Below are positions 41,073 to 49,878 of a stretch of 64,000 nt of DNA, piece by piece; position 1 is the stretch's first letter; every line of letters starts with the position of its first letter. A program made the position numbers and the translations under genes. The stretch comes from Marinibacterium anthonyi (lineage in GTDB: Bacteria > Pseudomonadota > Alphaproteobacteria > Rhodobacterales > Rhodobacteraceae), in the NCBI GenBank assembly GCA_003217735.2, contig CP031585.1, positions 434,001 through 498,000 on the forward strand, read 5' to 3'. The notes under the pieces are model-generated. The model had not been told where the DNA came from. It made no database searches and saw nothing but the letters and a program-made list of their open reading frames with translations.

Positions 41073-41717
41073 ATGACATACGTTAAGTGGGCGATCTTCG
41101 TCGTATTCTGGGGTCTGGTAGCCTCGGTTCTTTATTACACGCTGCCGCGCCATGACGTGGTGCGCATCGTCAACACCGATACCCGACGGGTCGATTTCGG
41201 CGACAATTCGATCTTCTGGGCCAACACCGGGTCGGGCGATGCCGAAGGCACCGCGTCGCGCGACATCTACTTCATCTCGGCCGTGCGCCCCAACGGCCGT
41301 CCCCGGGTCTACCGGAACGAGGACACCGGCTGGATCTGGCCGCCGTATTTCAAGCTGAACTCGTCGAACCTGCAGGCCACGGCCAGCGATCTGAGATCCT
41401 CGCAGGAAAGCCCCAAGTGGGTGTCGGTCAAGTTCTACGGCTGGCGGTTCGAACCGTTCTCGATCTACCCCAACGCGGTGTCGATGAAGCAGGTGGACGG
41501 ACCCGACGACAAGGGCATCAACTACTTCAACATCATCTTCCTGATCGGCTTTGCCATCCTGGTCTATGCGATCCATCGCCGGATCCAGCGGTTTCGCGAA
41601 AACCGGATCGACCCGGTGATCGAGGACATGACCGACCGGTTCGAAGCGGCGGGCGATGCCGCGGAAAGCCGGAAGGGGCGGTTCCGCCGCTGGCTGAAGG
41701 ACTGGAAACAGACCTGA
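41073..41717 (+). CDS. DUF1523-family membrane protein
   Basis: The 214-residue protein has an N-terminal helix (WAIFVVFWGLVASVLYYTL), a periplasmic-type domain with HDVVRIVNTDTRRVDFGDNSIFWA and GWIWPPYFKLNSSNLQATA, the features of DUF1523, and a second helix (IIFLIGFAILVYAIHRRI, near residue 155) followed by a basic cytoplasmic tail (RKGRFRRWLKDWKQT). The function is unknown. It is probably co-transcribed with the two-helix protein before it. Confidence 0.82.
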   Translation: MTYVKWAIFVVFWGLVASVLYYTLPRHDVVRIVNTDTRRVDFGDNSIFWANTGSGDAEGTASRDIYFISAVRPNGRPRVYRNEDTGWIWPPYFKLNSSNLQATASDLRSSQESPKWVSVKFYGWRFEPFSIYPNAVSMKQVDGPDDKGINYFNIIFLIGFAILVYAIHRRIQRFRENRIDPVIEDMTDRFEAAGDAAESRKGRFRRWLKDWKQT

Positions 41718-41751
41718 ACGGCCGGCCGGCCGCGACCGGCCTCAACAGCCA

Positions 41752-43329
41752 TCAATCGGCGAACAGGTAATCCGTCCGCGCGATTTCCAGCCCCTGTTCG
41801 GGGCTGATCGACAGGAAGGCGGCGATGCGGGCGCCGTTTTCCTCGTCGCTGGCGCGCTGGGTGATCATGTGCAGATCGGAAAACCCGGCGTCGCGGATAT
41901 AGTCGCTTTCCAACGCCAGATCGTTGCGGATCGTGGGCAGCAGCCGTTCCAGCGTGGTCTGGCTGGTCAGCTCTCCGGCCAGGCCCACGCGCTTGGCGTG
42001 GCCCACCAGGTAATCGTCGGTAAAGTCGCATTCGACTTCCAGCAGCTTGGTCGTCGACCGGTCGGCATAGAAATCATGCATCAGCTCCAGGTTCGACGGA
42101 TCCAGGCAGATCACCAGCCGGTCGCTGTCGTAATAGTCGAACAGCATCCGCATCAGCGCCCGCCGGTGCCGCGTGCGCTTTTCCAGCGAGGTCTGGATGC
42201 CGCCCAGGTCGGGCAGGGGCGTGTCGCCTTCGTTGAACAGGTAGTCGACCGCCGGCAGGTTGGTGACCTGGCGGATCTTCTCGGTCAGGCGCTTGGCCAC
42301 GTGCCATTTCTTGCAGGTCACGATCATCAGCTCGCGCTGACGGCCCACGGTGCCTTCCGTTTCCCAGAACCTTGGTGCGAAGCGGCGCCCGATGCGGCCG
42401 CGCCCGGTCAGGAACTTGAACAGGTTGCGCCCCTCGTTCGAGATCTGGAAATCCATGTCATGGGCCGCGTAAAGCATCCCCAGCCTTGCGCGCAGCTCGG
42501 TCGCCTCGGGGCTGATCTTGCGCGCGAACAGCGAATCCTGCGCCAGCAGCAGGTCGTAATGGTCGTTGTAGAAGACGACGGGCATGCCGTAGTCGGTGAA
42601 CATCAGGAAGGTCAGCGTGCGCGACCGGATCTCCTTGCCCGGAACCAGGTGGCGCACCAGGGTCTGAAAGAACGTCTCGTCCGGGATCCAGGTGGTGCGG
42701 AAGAACCGCATCACGTCCGGCCGCCTACGGCAGAAATCCAGGATCCATTCGATGGTCCGACGGCGCAGGCACCACCACTGGCTGCCGATCTGGATCTGCA
42801 GGTCGGCGGGCACCTTGCGGGTCAGCCCCAGCCGTTTCTGCCATTCGTAGGACCGGTAGAACCACCATTTCTGGCTGCGCTCGTTGAAGACATGGCGATA
42901 GATCAGCCGGTCTTCCTTCAGCCCCGTCTTGATCCAGTCGCTGTCGAAGAAATCAAAGCTTTCGATATAGTCGCAATCCTGGGCGTCCAGGAAGGCATGC
43001 ACGTATTCCGACGTCTTGATCGCCATGCAATCGCCCGAGACCATGTAGAAATGCGTCGCCCTGGGAAACGTCTCGACCGCCGCCTCGACCGCGTAAAGCG
43101 TGGCCTGCACCAGGGACCACGCCCCCCAGCCGCACTTGATCCGCCTGGTGGCGAAGGTGACCGACGGATTGGTCTTCAGCGCGTCGCGGATCCTGTCGAA
43201 ATGGGCGGGGTCGGCGCTGGCGTCGAAGTGGATCGCGATATAATCGCCCGTCGCCGTCAGACGCGCGGCCTGCCGGATGATGGCATCCGGGTCCTTGTGG
43301 CACAGCAGGATGTAGGCGATCTTGGCCAT
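41752..43329 (-). CDS. Core-2/I-branching-type glycosyltransferase (GT14-like)
   Basis: The 525-residue protein starts MAKIAYILLCHKDPDAIIRQ, the beginning of GT14 transferases (beta-1,6-N-acetylglucosaminyl- and xylosyltransferase fold), with FYMVSGDCMAIKTSEYV and GSQWWCLRRRTIEWILDF as further hallmarks and WIPDETFFQTLVRH as the putative catalytic region near residue 220. A 270-residue C-terminal extension is characteristic of the roseobacter version. It is divergent from a sulfotransferase gene 150 bp away, so a sulfated glycan is a reasonable inference. No good ribosome binding site is visible before ATG 43329. Confidence 0.82.
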   Translation of the reverse strand: MAKIAYILLCHKDPDAIIRQAARLTATGDYIAIHFDASADPAHFDRIRDALKTNPSVTFATRRIKCGWGAWSLVQATLYAVEAAVETFPRATHFYMVSGDCMAIKTSEYVHAFLDAQDCDYIESFDFFDSDWIKTGLKEDRLIYRHVFNERSQKWWFYRSYEWQKRLGLTRKVPADLQIQIGSQWWCLRRRTIEWILDFCRRRPDVMRFFRTTWIPDETFFQTLVRHLVPGKEIRSRTLTFLMFTDYGMPVVFYNDHYDLLLAQDSLFARKISPEATELRARLGMLYAAHDMDFQISNEGRNLFKFLTGRGRIGRRFAPRFWETEGTVGRQRELMIVTCKKWHVAKRLTEKIRQVTNLPAVDYLFNEGDTPLPDLGGIQTSLEKRTRHRRALMRMLFDYYDSDRLVICLDPSNLELMHDFYADRSTTKLLEVECDFTDDYLVGHAKRVGLAGELTSQTTLERLLPTIRNDLALESDYIRDAGFSDLHMITQRASDEENGARIAAFLSISPEQGLEIARTDYLFAD

Positions 43330-43396
43330 GGAGGAGGTTATGTCAGGCTCTGGACTGCTCTTGAGCTTCCCTGATACTGACAACAGCCGATTGAAT

Positions 43397-43415
43397 AAAC
43401 AGACTTTGTCTGTTT
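43397..43415 (+). promoter_or_regulatory. Inverted repeat in the glycosyltransferase/sulfotransferase gap
   Basis: AAACAGAC and GTCTGTTT pair around TTT, followed by TCTTG. It lies 64 bp before the sulfotransferase start. It may be an operator shared by the divergent genes or a small attenuator-like hairpin. Confidence 0.45.
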
Positions 43416-43478
43416 TCTTGTGGTCTCGTTCAACCTTGCGGGTAACAAGGGGGCGGGGGCAGCGAAGGGCAGGACCAG

Positions 43479-44297
43479 ATGGGGTTTCCGGGAACCTGGA
43501 TGACAGAGAGCGAGAGCATGGTGTACCGCGTGGTGCCCAAATGCGCCTGCTCGACGATCGGCCAGATCATGTATTATTCCGATCACGGCGAATTCTTTGA
43601 CGGCGACATCCATGACGCCGAACAGGGGCTGCACAAATGGGCGCACGACGGCGCGCAGGCCGCGATCAGCCGGGCGGTGAAACAGCATTCCAGCTATGCC
43701 TTCACCTTCGTGCGCAACCCCTATGCACGGATCCTGTCGTCGTTCTTCGACAAGATCTGCGGCATCCAGCGCAACGGCAAGCGCTATCGCGGCAACCTGG
43801 TGCCGCTGCTGATCCAGAAATACGGGATCGAGGTCGGCGGCGATGACGGCAAGCAGGAATTCGACCAGATCAAGTCGTTCCGCCGCTTTCTTCTGTTCGC
43901 CCGCGACACCATCCGCTGGCGCCGCCCGATGGAACCCGACATCCACTGGTCGGCCATGTCGGGCCACGTGTCGACCTTCATCGTGAACGGCGGGCGCTAC
44001 GACGGCATCTTCTGGACCGAGGATTTCAACACCGGGATGCAGCAGGTGCTGGACAAGACCACGCAGCGCCACGCCATCGACCTGGCCACCATCCCGCGGT
44101 TCAACGAAAGCGAAGGCCACGGGCCCAAGCGGGCGCATCCGGTCGAGGATTACTTCGACGACCTGGCCATGCACCTGGTCTACGAGATCTATCACCGCGA
44201 TTTCGACCTGTTCAAATACGACCGCGACAATCCGGGCAACAAGAAGCCCACGGGCGAGATCGACCTGGACGAGGTTCACGCCAAGCTCTCGGACTGA
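43479..44297 (+). CDS. Sulfotransferase family 2 protein
   Basis: The 272-residue protein has the PAPS 5'-phosphosulfate loop YRVVPKCACSTIGQIMYY (residues 16-33) and the 3'-phosphate motif FTFVRNPYARILSSFFDKI near 75, the pattern of the Sulfotransfer_2 group to which carbohydrate (chondroitin/HNK-1-type) sulfotransferases belong. VYEIYHRDFDLFKYD near the end is the usual C-terminal feature. AGGACCAG precedes the ATG. Divergence from a GT14-like glycosyltransferase suggests both modify one surface glycan. Confidence 0.85.
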   Translation: MGFPGTWMTESESMVYRVVPKCACSTIGQIMYYSDHGEFFDGDIHDAEQGLHKWAHDGAQAAISRAVKQHSSYAFTFVRNPYARILSSFFDKICGIQRNGKRYRGNLVPLLIQKYGIEVGGDDGKQEFDQIKSFRRFLLFARDTIRWRRPMEPDIHWSAMSGHVSTFIVNGGRYDGIFWTEDFNTGMQQVLDKTTQRHAIDLATIPRFNESEGHGPKRAHPVEDYFDDLAMHLVYEIYHRDFDLFKYDRDNPGNKKPTGEIDLDEVHAKLSD

Positions 44298-44426
44298 AAC
44301 CGGCCCTGCCCCGGCTGCGCTCCCGCCCCGGCTAGGGCGCACCGGCGGACAGTGCATCGCGGCCCACCCCGCGCAACCGGGGCAGAGCCTTGATGTTATG
44401 TCCGCGAAGCCCTAGATGACGCTGTC

Positions 44427-44903
44427 ATGGCAAAGCAGAAGACAGACCCCAACTACAAGGTGATCGCCGAGAACCGGCGTGCGCGCTTCGATTACGCGAT
44501 CGAAAGCGACATCGAGTGCGGGATCCTTCTGCAGGGCTCCGAGGTGAAATCCCTGCGCGCCAACGGCGGGTCCATCGCCGAAAGCTATGCCTCGGTCGAC
44601 AATGGCGAACTGTGGCTGGTGAATTCCTACATCGCCCCCTACGAGCAGGCCAAGATGTTCCCGCACGAGGAACGCCGCCGCCGCAAGCTGCTGGTGTCGC
44701 GCAAGGAACTGGCCGACATGTGGAAGGCGACCCAGCGCGAGGGCATGACCCTGGTGCCGCTGGTGATGTATTTCAACCACCGCGGGATCGCCAAGATCAA
44801 GCTGGGCGTCGCCAAGGGCAAGAAGAACCACGACAAGCGCGCGACCGAGGCCAAGCGCGACTGGAACCGCCAGAAGCAGCGCCTTCTGAAGGACCACGCG
44901 TAA
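44427..44903 (+). CDS. smpB: SsrA-binding protein SmpB
   Basis: SmpB delivers tmRNA to stalled ribosomes in trans-translation. The 158-residue protein is full length: [57 protein letters not shown], the [10 protein letters not shown] region, and the basic tail [25 protein letters not shown] that acts in the decoding centre (quoted in parts). No tmRNA gene is recognisable in this window. It is followed by sseA 95 bp on. Confidence 0.97.
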   Translation: MAKQKTDPNYKVIAENRRARFDYAIESDIECGILLQGSEVKSLRANGGSIAESYASVDNGELWLVNSYIAPYEQAKMFPHEERRRRKLLVSRKELADMWKATQREGMTLVPLVMYFNHRGIAKIKLGVAKGKKNHDKRATEAKRDWNRQKQRLLKDHA

Positions 44904-44998
44904 ACCTCTTCTTCGAACGCGGTCGGGCGTCGGTGATGGCTTGCCTCCGGGCGTGCCAAAATGTACGCAAATCCAAGGTCCGGAAGAGGAGGAAGCCG

Positions 44999-45853
44999 AT
45001 GCAGGACGATCCAGGTACGCTCGTGTCGACACAATGGCTGGCCGAGCATCTGAAGGATCCCGATCTGCGGATCCTGGACGGGTCGTGGTATCTGCCCACT
45101 TCCGACCGCGATGCCAGGGCCGAATACGCCGAGGCCCACATCCCCGGCGCCCGGTTCTTCGACATCGACGAGATTTCCGATCACCGCTCGGACCTGCCGC
45201 ACATGCTGCCCCCGGTGGAAAAGTTCATGTCCCGCCTGCGCGCCATGGGCGTGGGCGATGGCCACCAGGTGGTGGTCTATGACGGCGCGGGCATCTTCTC
45301 GGCGCCGCGGATCTGGTGGATGTTCCGGGTCATGGGCCAGATGGACGTCGCCGTTCTGGACGGCGGTTTCCCGAAATGGCAGGCCGAGGGCCGCGAGATC
45401 GAGGACATGCCGCCCGTGATCCGCGACCGGCACATGACCGTCCGGGTCCAGAACCACCTGGTGCGCGACGTGACCCAGGTCTCGGCCGCCTCCAAGCTGG
45501 GCGATCACACGATCATCGACGCCCGTTCGCCCGAACGGTTCCGCGGGGACGCGCCCGAACCGCGCGAGGGCCTGCGCGCCGGTCACATCCCCGGCGCGGT
45601 CAACGTGCCCTTCGGCACGCTGCTGAACCCCGACGGCACGATGAAGGACGAAGCCGGCCTGCGCGCGGCCTTCGCCGCCGGCGGCGCGGATCTGACCAAG
45701 CCGGCCATCACCTCCTGCGGGTCCGGCGTGACCGCCAGCATCCTTGCGCTGGCACTGGAACGGATCGGCAAAACGGATTACGCGGTCTACGACGGCTCGT
45801 GGTCCGAATGGGGCCTGTCGCCGACACTGCCCATCGCCACCGGAGACGCCTGA
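44999..45853 (+). CDS. sseA: 3-mercaptopyruvate sulfurtransferase
   Basis: SseA transfers sulfur from 3-mercaptopyruvate to thiols or cyanide. The 284-residue protein has two rhodanese domains: LRILDGSWYLP...HIPGARFFDIDEI in the first, and HTIIDARSPERFRG...HIPGAVNVPFG in the second. The catalytic Cys240 sits in the CGSGVTAS loop, the form of mercaptopyruvate enzymes rather than thiosulfate rhodaneses. Its TGA overlaps the ATG of the aminotransferase gene (TGATG). A transaminase that makes mercaptopyruvate from cysteine would be a fitting partner. Confidence 0.93.
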   Translation: MQDDPGTLVSTQWLAEHLKDPDLRILDGSWYLPTSDRDARAEYAEAHIPGARFFDIDEISDHRSDLPHMLPPVEKFMSRLRAMGVGDGHQVVVYDGAGIFSAPRIWWMFRVMGQMDVAVLDGGFPKWQAEGREIEDMPPVIRDRHMTVRVQNHLVRDVTQVSAASKLGDHTIIDARSPERFRGDAPEPREGLRAGHIPGAVNVPFGTLLNPDGTMKDEAGLRAAFAAGGADLTKPAITSCGSGVTASILALALERIGKTDYAVYDGSWSEWGLSPTLPIATGDA

Positions 45854-47037
45854 TGTTCGAAGTGCTCACCCCCCAGCCGGCCGACAAGATCCTGTCGCTC
45901 ATGGCCGCCTATCGCGAAGACCCGCGCGAGGCCAAGATCGACCTGGGCGTCGGTGTCTACAAGAACGCCGACGGCATCACCCCGGTGATGCGCGCCATCA
46001 AGGCGGCGGAACAGAAGCTCTGGGAGACCCAGACCACCAAGGCCTACACCGGTCTTGCGGGGGATCCGGCCTATGCCGACGCGATGATCGCCATGATCCT
46101 GGCCGATGCGGTGGACCGCGACGCGGTGGCTGCCGTGGCCACGCCCGGCGGCACCGGCGCCGTGCGCCAGGCCTTCGAACTGATCCGCATGGCCAATCCG
46201 CGCGCGCGCGTCTTCGTGTCGAACCCGACCTGGCCGAACCACATCTCGATCCTGCAGTACCTCGGGATCGAAATCGTGCCCTACCGCTATTTCGACGAAG
46301 ACACCCGCGGCGTCGACGTCGACGGCATGATGGCCGACCTGGCCCGGGCCACCAAGGACGACGTCATCCTGCTGCACGGCTGCTGCCACAACCCGACCGG
46401 GGCCAACCCGAACGCGGTGGACTGGCAGGGCATCGTCGACCTTCTGCTGAAGACCGGCGCCACCCCGATGATCGACCTGGCCTACCAGGGCTTCGGCGAC
46501 GGGCTGGAAGAAGACGCGGCCGCCACAAGGCTGATCGCGTCGTCGGTCCCCGAATGCCTGATCGCGGCCAGCTGTTCCAAGAACTTCGGCATCTACCGTG
46601 AACGCACCGGCCTGCTGATGGCGGTGTCCGCCGACACGTCCCGCATCCCGGTGACCCAGGGCACGCTGTCCTATCTCAACCGGCAGAACTTCTCGTTCCC
46701 GCCGGACCATGGCGCGCGGCTTGTCACGATGATCCTGACCGACGACGCGCTGCGCGCCGACTGGAAGGCCGAGCTGGAAGAGATGCGCAGCGGCATGCTG
46801 CGCCTGCGCGAACAGCTCGCGACCGAACTGCGCCGCCTCACCGGGTCGGACCGCTTCGCCTTTGTCGCCCAGCACCGCGGCATGTTCTCGCGCCTCGGGC
46901 TGCCGCCGGAAATCGTCGAACGACTTCGCGTGGAACATGCCATATACATGGTCGGTGACAGCCGCCTGAACATCGCAGGCCTCAATGCCACCACGGTGCC
47001 GATCCTGGCCAAGGCCATCGCGGACACCGTCGACTGA
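45853..47037 (+). CDS. Aspartate/aromatic aminotransferase (class I)
   Basis: The 394-residue PLP enzyme belongs to the AspC/TyrB group: KIDLGVGVYKNADGITPVM at the start, ATPGGTGAVRQAFEL near residue 96, LLHGCCHNPTGANP near 173, PLP lysine K243 in ASCSKNFGIYRERTG, and SRLNIAGLNA near the end. It would transaminate aspartate or aromatic amino acids with 2-oxoglutarate; cysteine to mercaptopyruvate is also possible given its coupling to sseA. Overlap with sseA shows co-translation. Confidence 0.93.
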   Translation: MFEVLTPQPADKILSLMAAYREDPREAKIDLGVGVYKNADGITPVMRAIKAAEQKLWETQTTKAYTGLAGDPAYADAMIAMILADAVDRDAVAAVATPGGTGAVRQAFELIRMANPRARVFVSNPTWPNHISILQYLGIEIVPYRYFDEDTRGVDVDGMMADLARATKDDVILLHGCCHNPTGANPNAVDWQGIVDLLLKTGATPMIDLAYQGFGDGLEEDAAATRLIASSVPECLIAASCSKNFGIYRERTGLLMAVSADTSRIPVTQGTLSYLNRQNFSFPPDHGARLVTMILTDDALRADWKAELEEMRSGMLRLREQLATELRRLTGSDRFAFVAQHRGMFSRLGLPPEIVERLRVEHAIYMVGDSRLNIAGLNATTVPILAKAIADTVD

Positions 47038-47052
47038 TCGGAAGGATCCCCC

Positions 47053-47652
47053 ATGTACCGCACGGCCACCGGACTTGCCCTGTTCCTCTGGCCGCTCGCG
47101 GTCCAGGCGGATCCCTCCTTCGACTGCGCCAAGGCCGAAAGCGCGGCCGAAAAGGCGGTCTGCGCCTCGCCCGACCTTGCGGCGATGGACACCGAAGTCA
47201 CCCGCCTCTTCGACCTGGCGCTGCACGGTCCCCACATGACGGACGACGCGGCCGCCACGCTCAAGGCCTACCAGCGCGGCTGGATCAAGGGCCGGGACGA
47301 CTGCTGGAAGGCGGATGACCTGCAGACCTGCGTGCGCAACAGCTACGCGGTCCGCATCGACGAGCTGCGCCGCGACTACGCCGATGCACGGGCCGAAGAC
47401 GGCCCGTCGCTGGGCCCCTATGCCTATGTCTGCGATGGCATCGACGCCGGCATCAGCGCCAGCTTCGTGAACACCGGCGACAGCCTGGTCGTGCTGCGCT
47501 GGCAGGACATCGTGCTGGTCCTGCCCCAGGGCATGTCCGGCTCGGGCGCCCGCTACGAGGCCGACGACACGGTCTTCTGGATCAAGGGCGACGACGCCAC
47601 CCTGACCCTCGACGGCACCGACCACGCCTGCCACACCGACACCACCGGCTGA
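47053..47652 (+). CDS. Secreted LprI-like/MliC-like lysozyme-inhibitor fusion
   Basis: The 199-residue protein has a signal peptide (MYRTATGLALFLWPLAVQADP). Residues 22-110 carry the LprI/DUF1311 pattern (FDCAKAESAAEKAVCASPDLAAMD... and a QRGWIKGRDDCW...CVRNSYAVRI block with paired cysteines). Residues 120-195 resemble MliC (YVCDGIDAGISASFVNTGDS, VVLRWQDIVLVLPQGMSGSGARYEADD, DHACH). Both domain families are tied to lysozyme inhibition, so the protein may protect peptidoglycan from host or competitor lysozyme. It is 15 bp after the aminotransferase gene. Confidence 0.82.
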   Translation: MYRTATGLALFLWPLAVQADPSFDCAKAESAAEKAVCASPDLAAMDTEVTRLFDLALHGPHMTDDAAATLKAYQRGWIKGRDDCWKADDLQTCVRNSYAVRIDELRRDYADARAEDGPSLGPYAYVCDGIDAGISASFVNTGDSLVVLRWQDIVLVLPQGMSGSGARYEADDTVFWIKGDDATLTLDGTDHACHTDTTG

Positions 47653-47761
47653 CCGCGCCCACCACTGCGCCCCCCACTGCGCCCCGGCCGCGCTCCCACC
47701 CTGTCCACGTCTTGCCGGCCCCGCGGCATCCAAGAGCCCACCCCGCACGCCCGGGGCGCTC

Positions 47762-47793
47762 CCTGCTGCTTCTTTCTCTTCAAAAATACCCGG
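47762..47793 (-). repeat. GGTATTTT/AAGAAG element, copy B
   Basis: On the minus strand this reads GGGTATTTTTGAAGAGAAAG followed by AAGCAGCAGG, differing from copy A at one base. It lies downstream of amtB on the minus strand, past the amtB terminator. Confidence 0.75.
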
Positions 47794-47815
47794 CCCTTCG
47801 CCCGGTATCCCCACA

Positions 47816-47866
47816 CCGGCACCCCAAAAAAGGCACCCCAAAAAAAGGCACCCCGGAAAAAGGCAC
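47816..47866. repeat. Tandem GGCACCCC/A-tract repeats
   Basis: GGCACCCC or GGCAC units alternate with runs of 5-8 A in about four copies (period about 15 bp). On the minus strand this gives successive T tracts directly after the amtB terminator T run. Confidence 0.7.
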
Positions 47867-47893
47867 AAAAAAACCCGGGCGCGAACGCCCGGG
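47867..47893 (-). terminator. Rho-independent terminator of amtB
   Basis: CCCGGGCG (47874-47881) and CGCCCGGG (47886-47893) pair around CGAA (TTCG on the transcribed strand), and the minus strand then has seven Ts (47873-47867). It lies 27 bp past the amtB stop. This is a near-ideal UUCG-tetraloop terminator. Confidence 0.92.
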
Positions 47894-47920
47894 CCAGTCA
47901 TTGGCTGATTGGAAGGAGAC

Positions 47921-49243
47921 TCAGCCTTTCGAGAATTCCGGGTAGGCTTCCATGCCCAGCTCGGCCATATCCAGACCGTTGATCTCTTCTTCCTCGCTCA
48001 CGCGGATGCCCATGGTGGCCGCCAGGATGAACCAGACGATCGAGGACACGACGAAGACGAAGACACCGACGATCACGATCGAGATCACCTGGCCACCCAG
48101 CGTCGCATCGGGGTTGGTCAGCACGACGGCCAGGGTGCCCCAGATACCGCAGACCAGGTGCACCGGGATGGCGCCGACCACGTCGTCGATCTTCAGCTTG
48201 TCCAGCATCGGCACGGCGAAGACGATCAGCACGCCGCCGACGGCGCCGATCAGGGTGGCTGCACCCAGCGTCGGGGTCAGCGGTTCCGCGGTGATCGACA
48301 CCAGGCCGGCCAGGGCGCCGTTCAGCACCATGGTCAGGTCGACCTTGCCGTACATGATCTGGGTCAGGATCAGCGCTGCGATCGCACCGCCGGCAGCTGC
48401 CGTGTTGGTGTTGGCGAAGATGCGCGAGATGTCGGCGACGTTGCCGGCGGTGTCCATGTAAAGCTGCGAACCGCCGTTGAAGCCGAACCAGCCAAGCCAC
48501 AGGATGAACGTGCCCAGCGTCGCCAGCGGCAGGTTCGACCCCAGGAACGGGGTGACGCGGCCGTCGGTGTACTTGCCGATCCGGGGACCCAGGATCAGGG
48601 CACCGGCCAGAGCTGCCCAGCCACCGACCGAGTGCACGACGGTCGAGCCGGCGAAGTCGAGGAAGCCGTAGTTGGCGTCAAGGAAACCGCCGCCCCACTT
48701 CCAGGACGCCTGGATCGGGTAGATCAGCGCGGTCAGGACAACCGTGAAGATCAGGAAGGGCCACAGCTTGATGCGTTCGGCAAGCGTGCCGGACACGATC
48801 GATGCGGTGGTCGCGCAGAACATCAGCTGGAAGAAGAAGTCCGAACCCACCGACGCATAGGTCAGGTCGGTGTCGGCACTGCCGCCGACCGGCTCCAGCG
48901 TGGTGATCGAGAAGGCGCCAAGGATGCCGCTGATGGTCCAGGCGTCGCCGGGGTACATCAGGTTGTAGCCGATCAGGTAATACATGATGGCCGCGATGGC
49001 GAACAGCGCGACGTTCTTGGTCAGCTGCATGGTCACGTTCTTGGTGCGGACCAGGCCGGCTTCGAGCATCGAGAAGCCCGCGCCCATCCACATCACCAGG
49101 AAGCCGGTGACAAGGAACATGAAGGTGGTGAAGATATAGCCGATCTCATCGTTCGGCGGGGTCATGTCGGCTTCCTGGGCCAGGGCCGCCAGCGGAAGCA
49201 TCACCAGCACCGCGGACGCAGGAAGGATTTTCGTCAGTTTCAT
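47921..49243 (-). CDS. amtB: Ammonium transporter
   Basis: AmtB conducts ammonium/ammonia across the inner membrane. The 440-residue protein has a signal-like first helix (KLTKILPASAVLVMLPLAALAQE) and eleven further helices with the Amt hallmarks: MWMGAGFSMLEAGLVR near residue 52, DFAGSTVVHSVGGWAALAGAL near 188 (pore histidine region) and GCGI-type VHLVCGIWGTLAV near 345 with the second histidine. It follows glnK by 31 bp, the standard operon in which GlnK gates AmtB under nitrogen excess. Confidence 0.96.
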   Translation of the reverse strand: MKLTKILPASAVLVMLPLAALAQEADMTPPNDEIGYIFTTFMFLVTGFLVMWMGAGFSMLEAGLVRTKNVTMQLTKNVALFAIAAIMYYLIGYNLMYPGDAWTISGILGAFSITTLEPVGGSADTDLTYASVGSDFFFQLMFCATTASIVSGTLAERIKLWPFLIFTVVLTALIYPIQASWKWGGGFLDANYGFLDFAGSTVVHSVGGWAALAGALILGPRIGKYTDGRVTPFLGSNLPLATLGTFILWLGWFGFNGGSQLYMDTAGNVADISRIFANTNTAAAGGAIAALILTQIMYGKVDLTMVLNGALAGLVSITAEPLTPTLGAATLIGAVGGVLIVFAVPMLDKLKIDDVVGAIPVHLVCGIWGTLAVVLTNPDATLGGQVISIVIVGVFVFVVSSIVWFILAATMGIRVSEEEEINGLDMAELGMEAYPEFSKG

Positions 49244-49274
49244 GGGTTTCAGTTTCCTTGGATTATCCGCGTTC

Positions 49275-49724
<450 letters not shown>

Positions 49725-49878
49725 TTACAACGGGTAAATGCCTAAATAATGCGCATGAGCAGTATTCCGCACAAAATTAGAGCAAAGTGTAAACGTGCGC
49801 CGGGCACGCATGCGCGTTACAACCGGGGTGAAAAAAGGCTAAACTGCTGAAAAAATGCAGGCCGAGCAGAGCTGAACA

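Noticed and set aside
47816-47866. CRISPR-like array
   Set aside because: Units are about 15 bp with A-tract spacers and no unique spacers; it is a simple tandem repeat.
45787-47901. A 704-codon minus-strand open frame opposite the aminotransferase
   Set aside because: Composition is typical of antisense high-GC frames and it covers two well-supported plus-strand genes.
49794-49808. NtrC site before glnK
   Set aside because: The inverted repeat is CGTGC-N5-GCACG, the opposite polarity to NtrC half-sites (GCAC...GTGC), and no sigma-54 motif was found.
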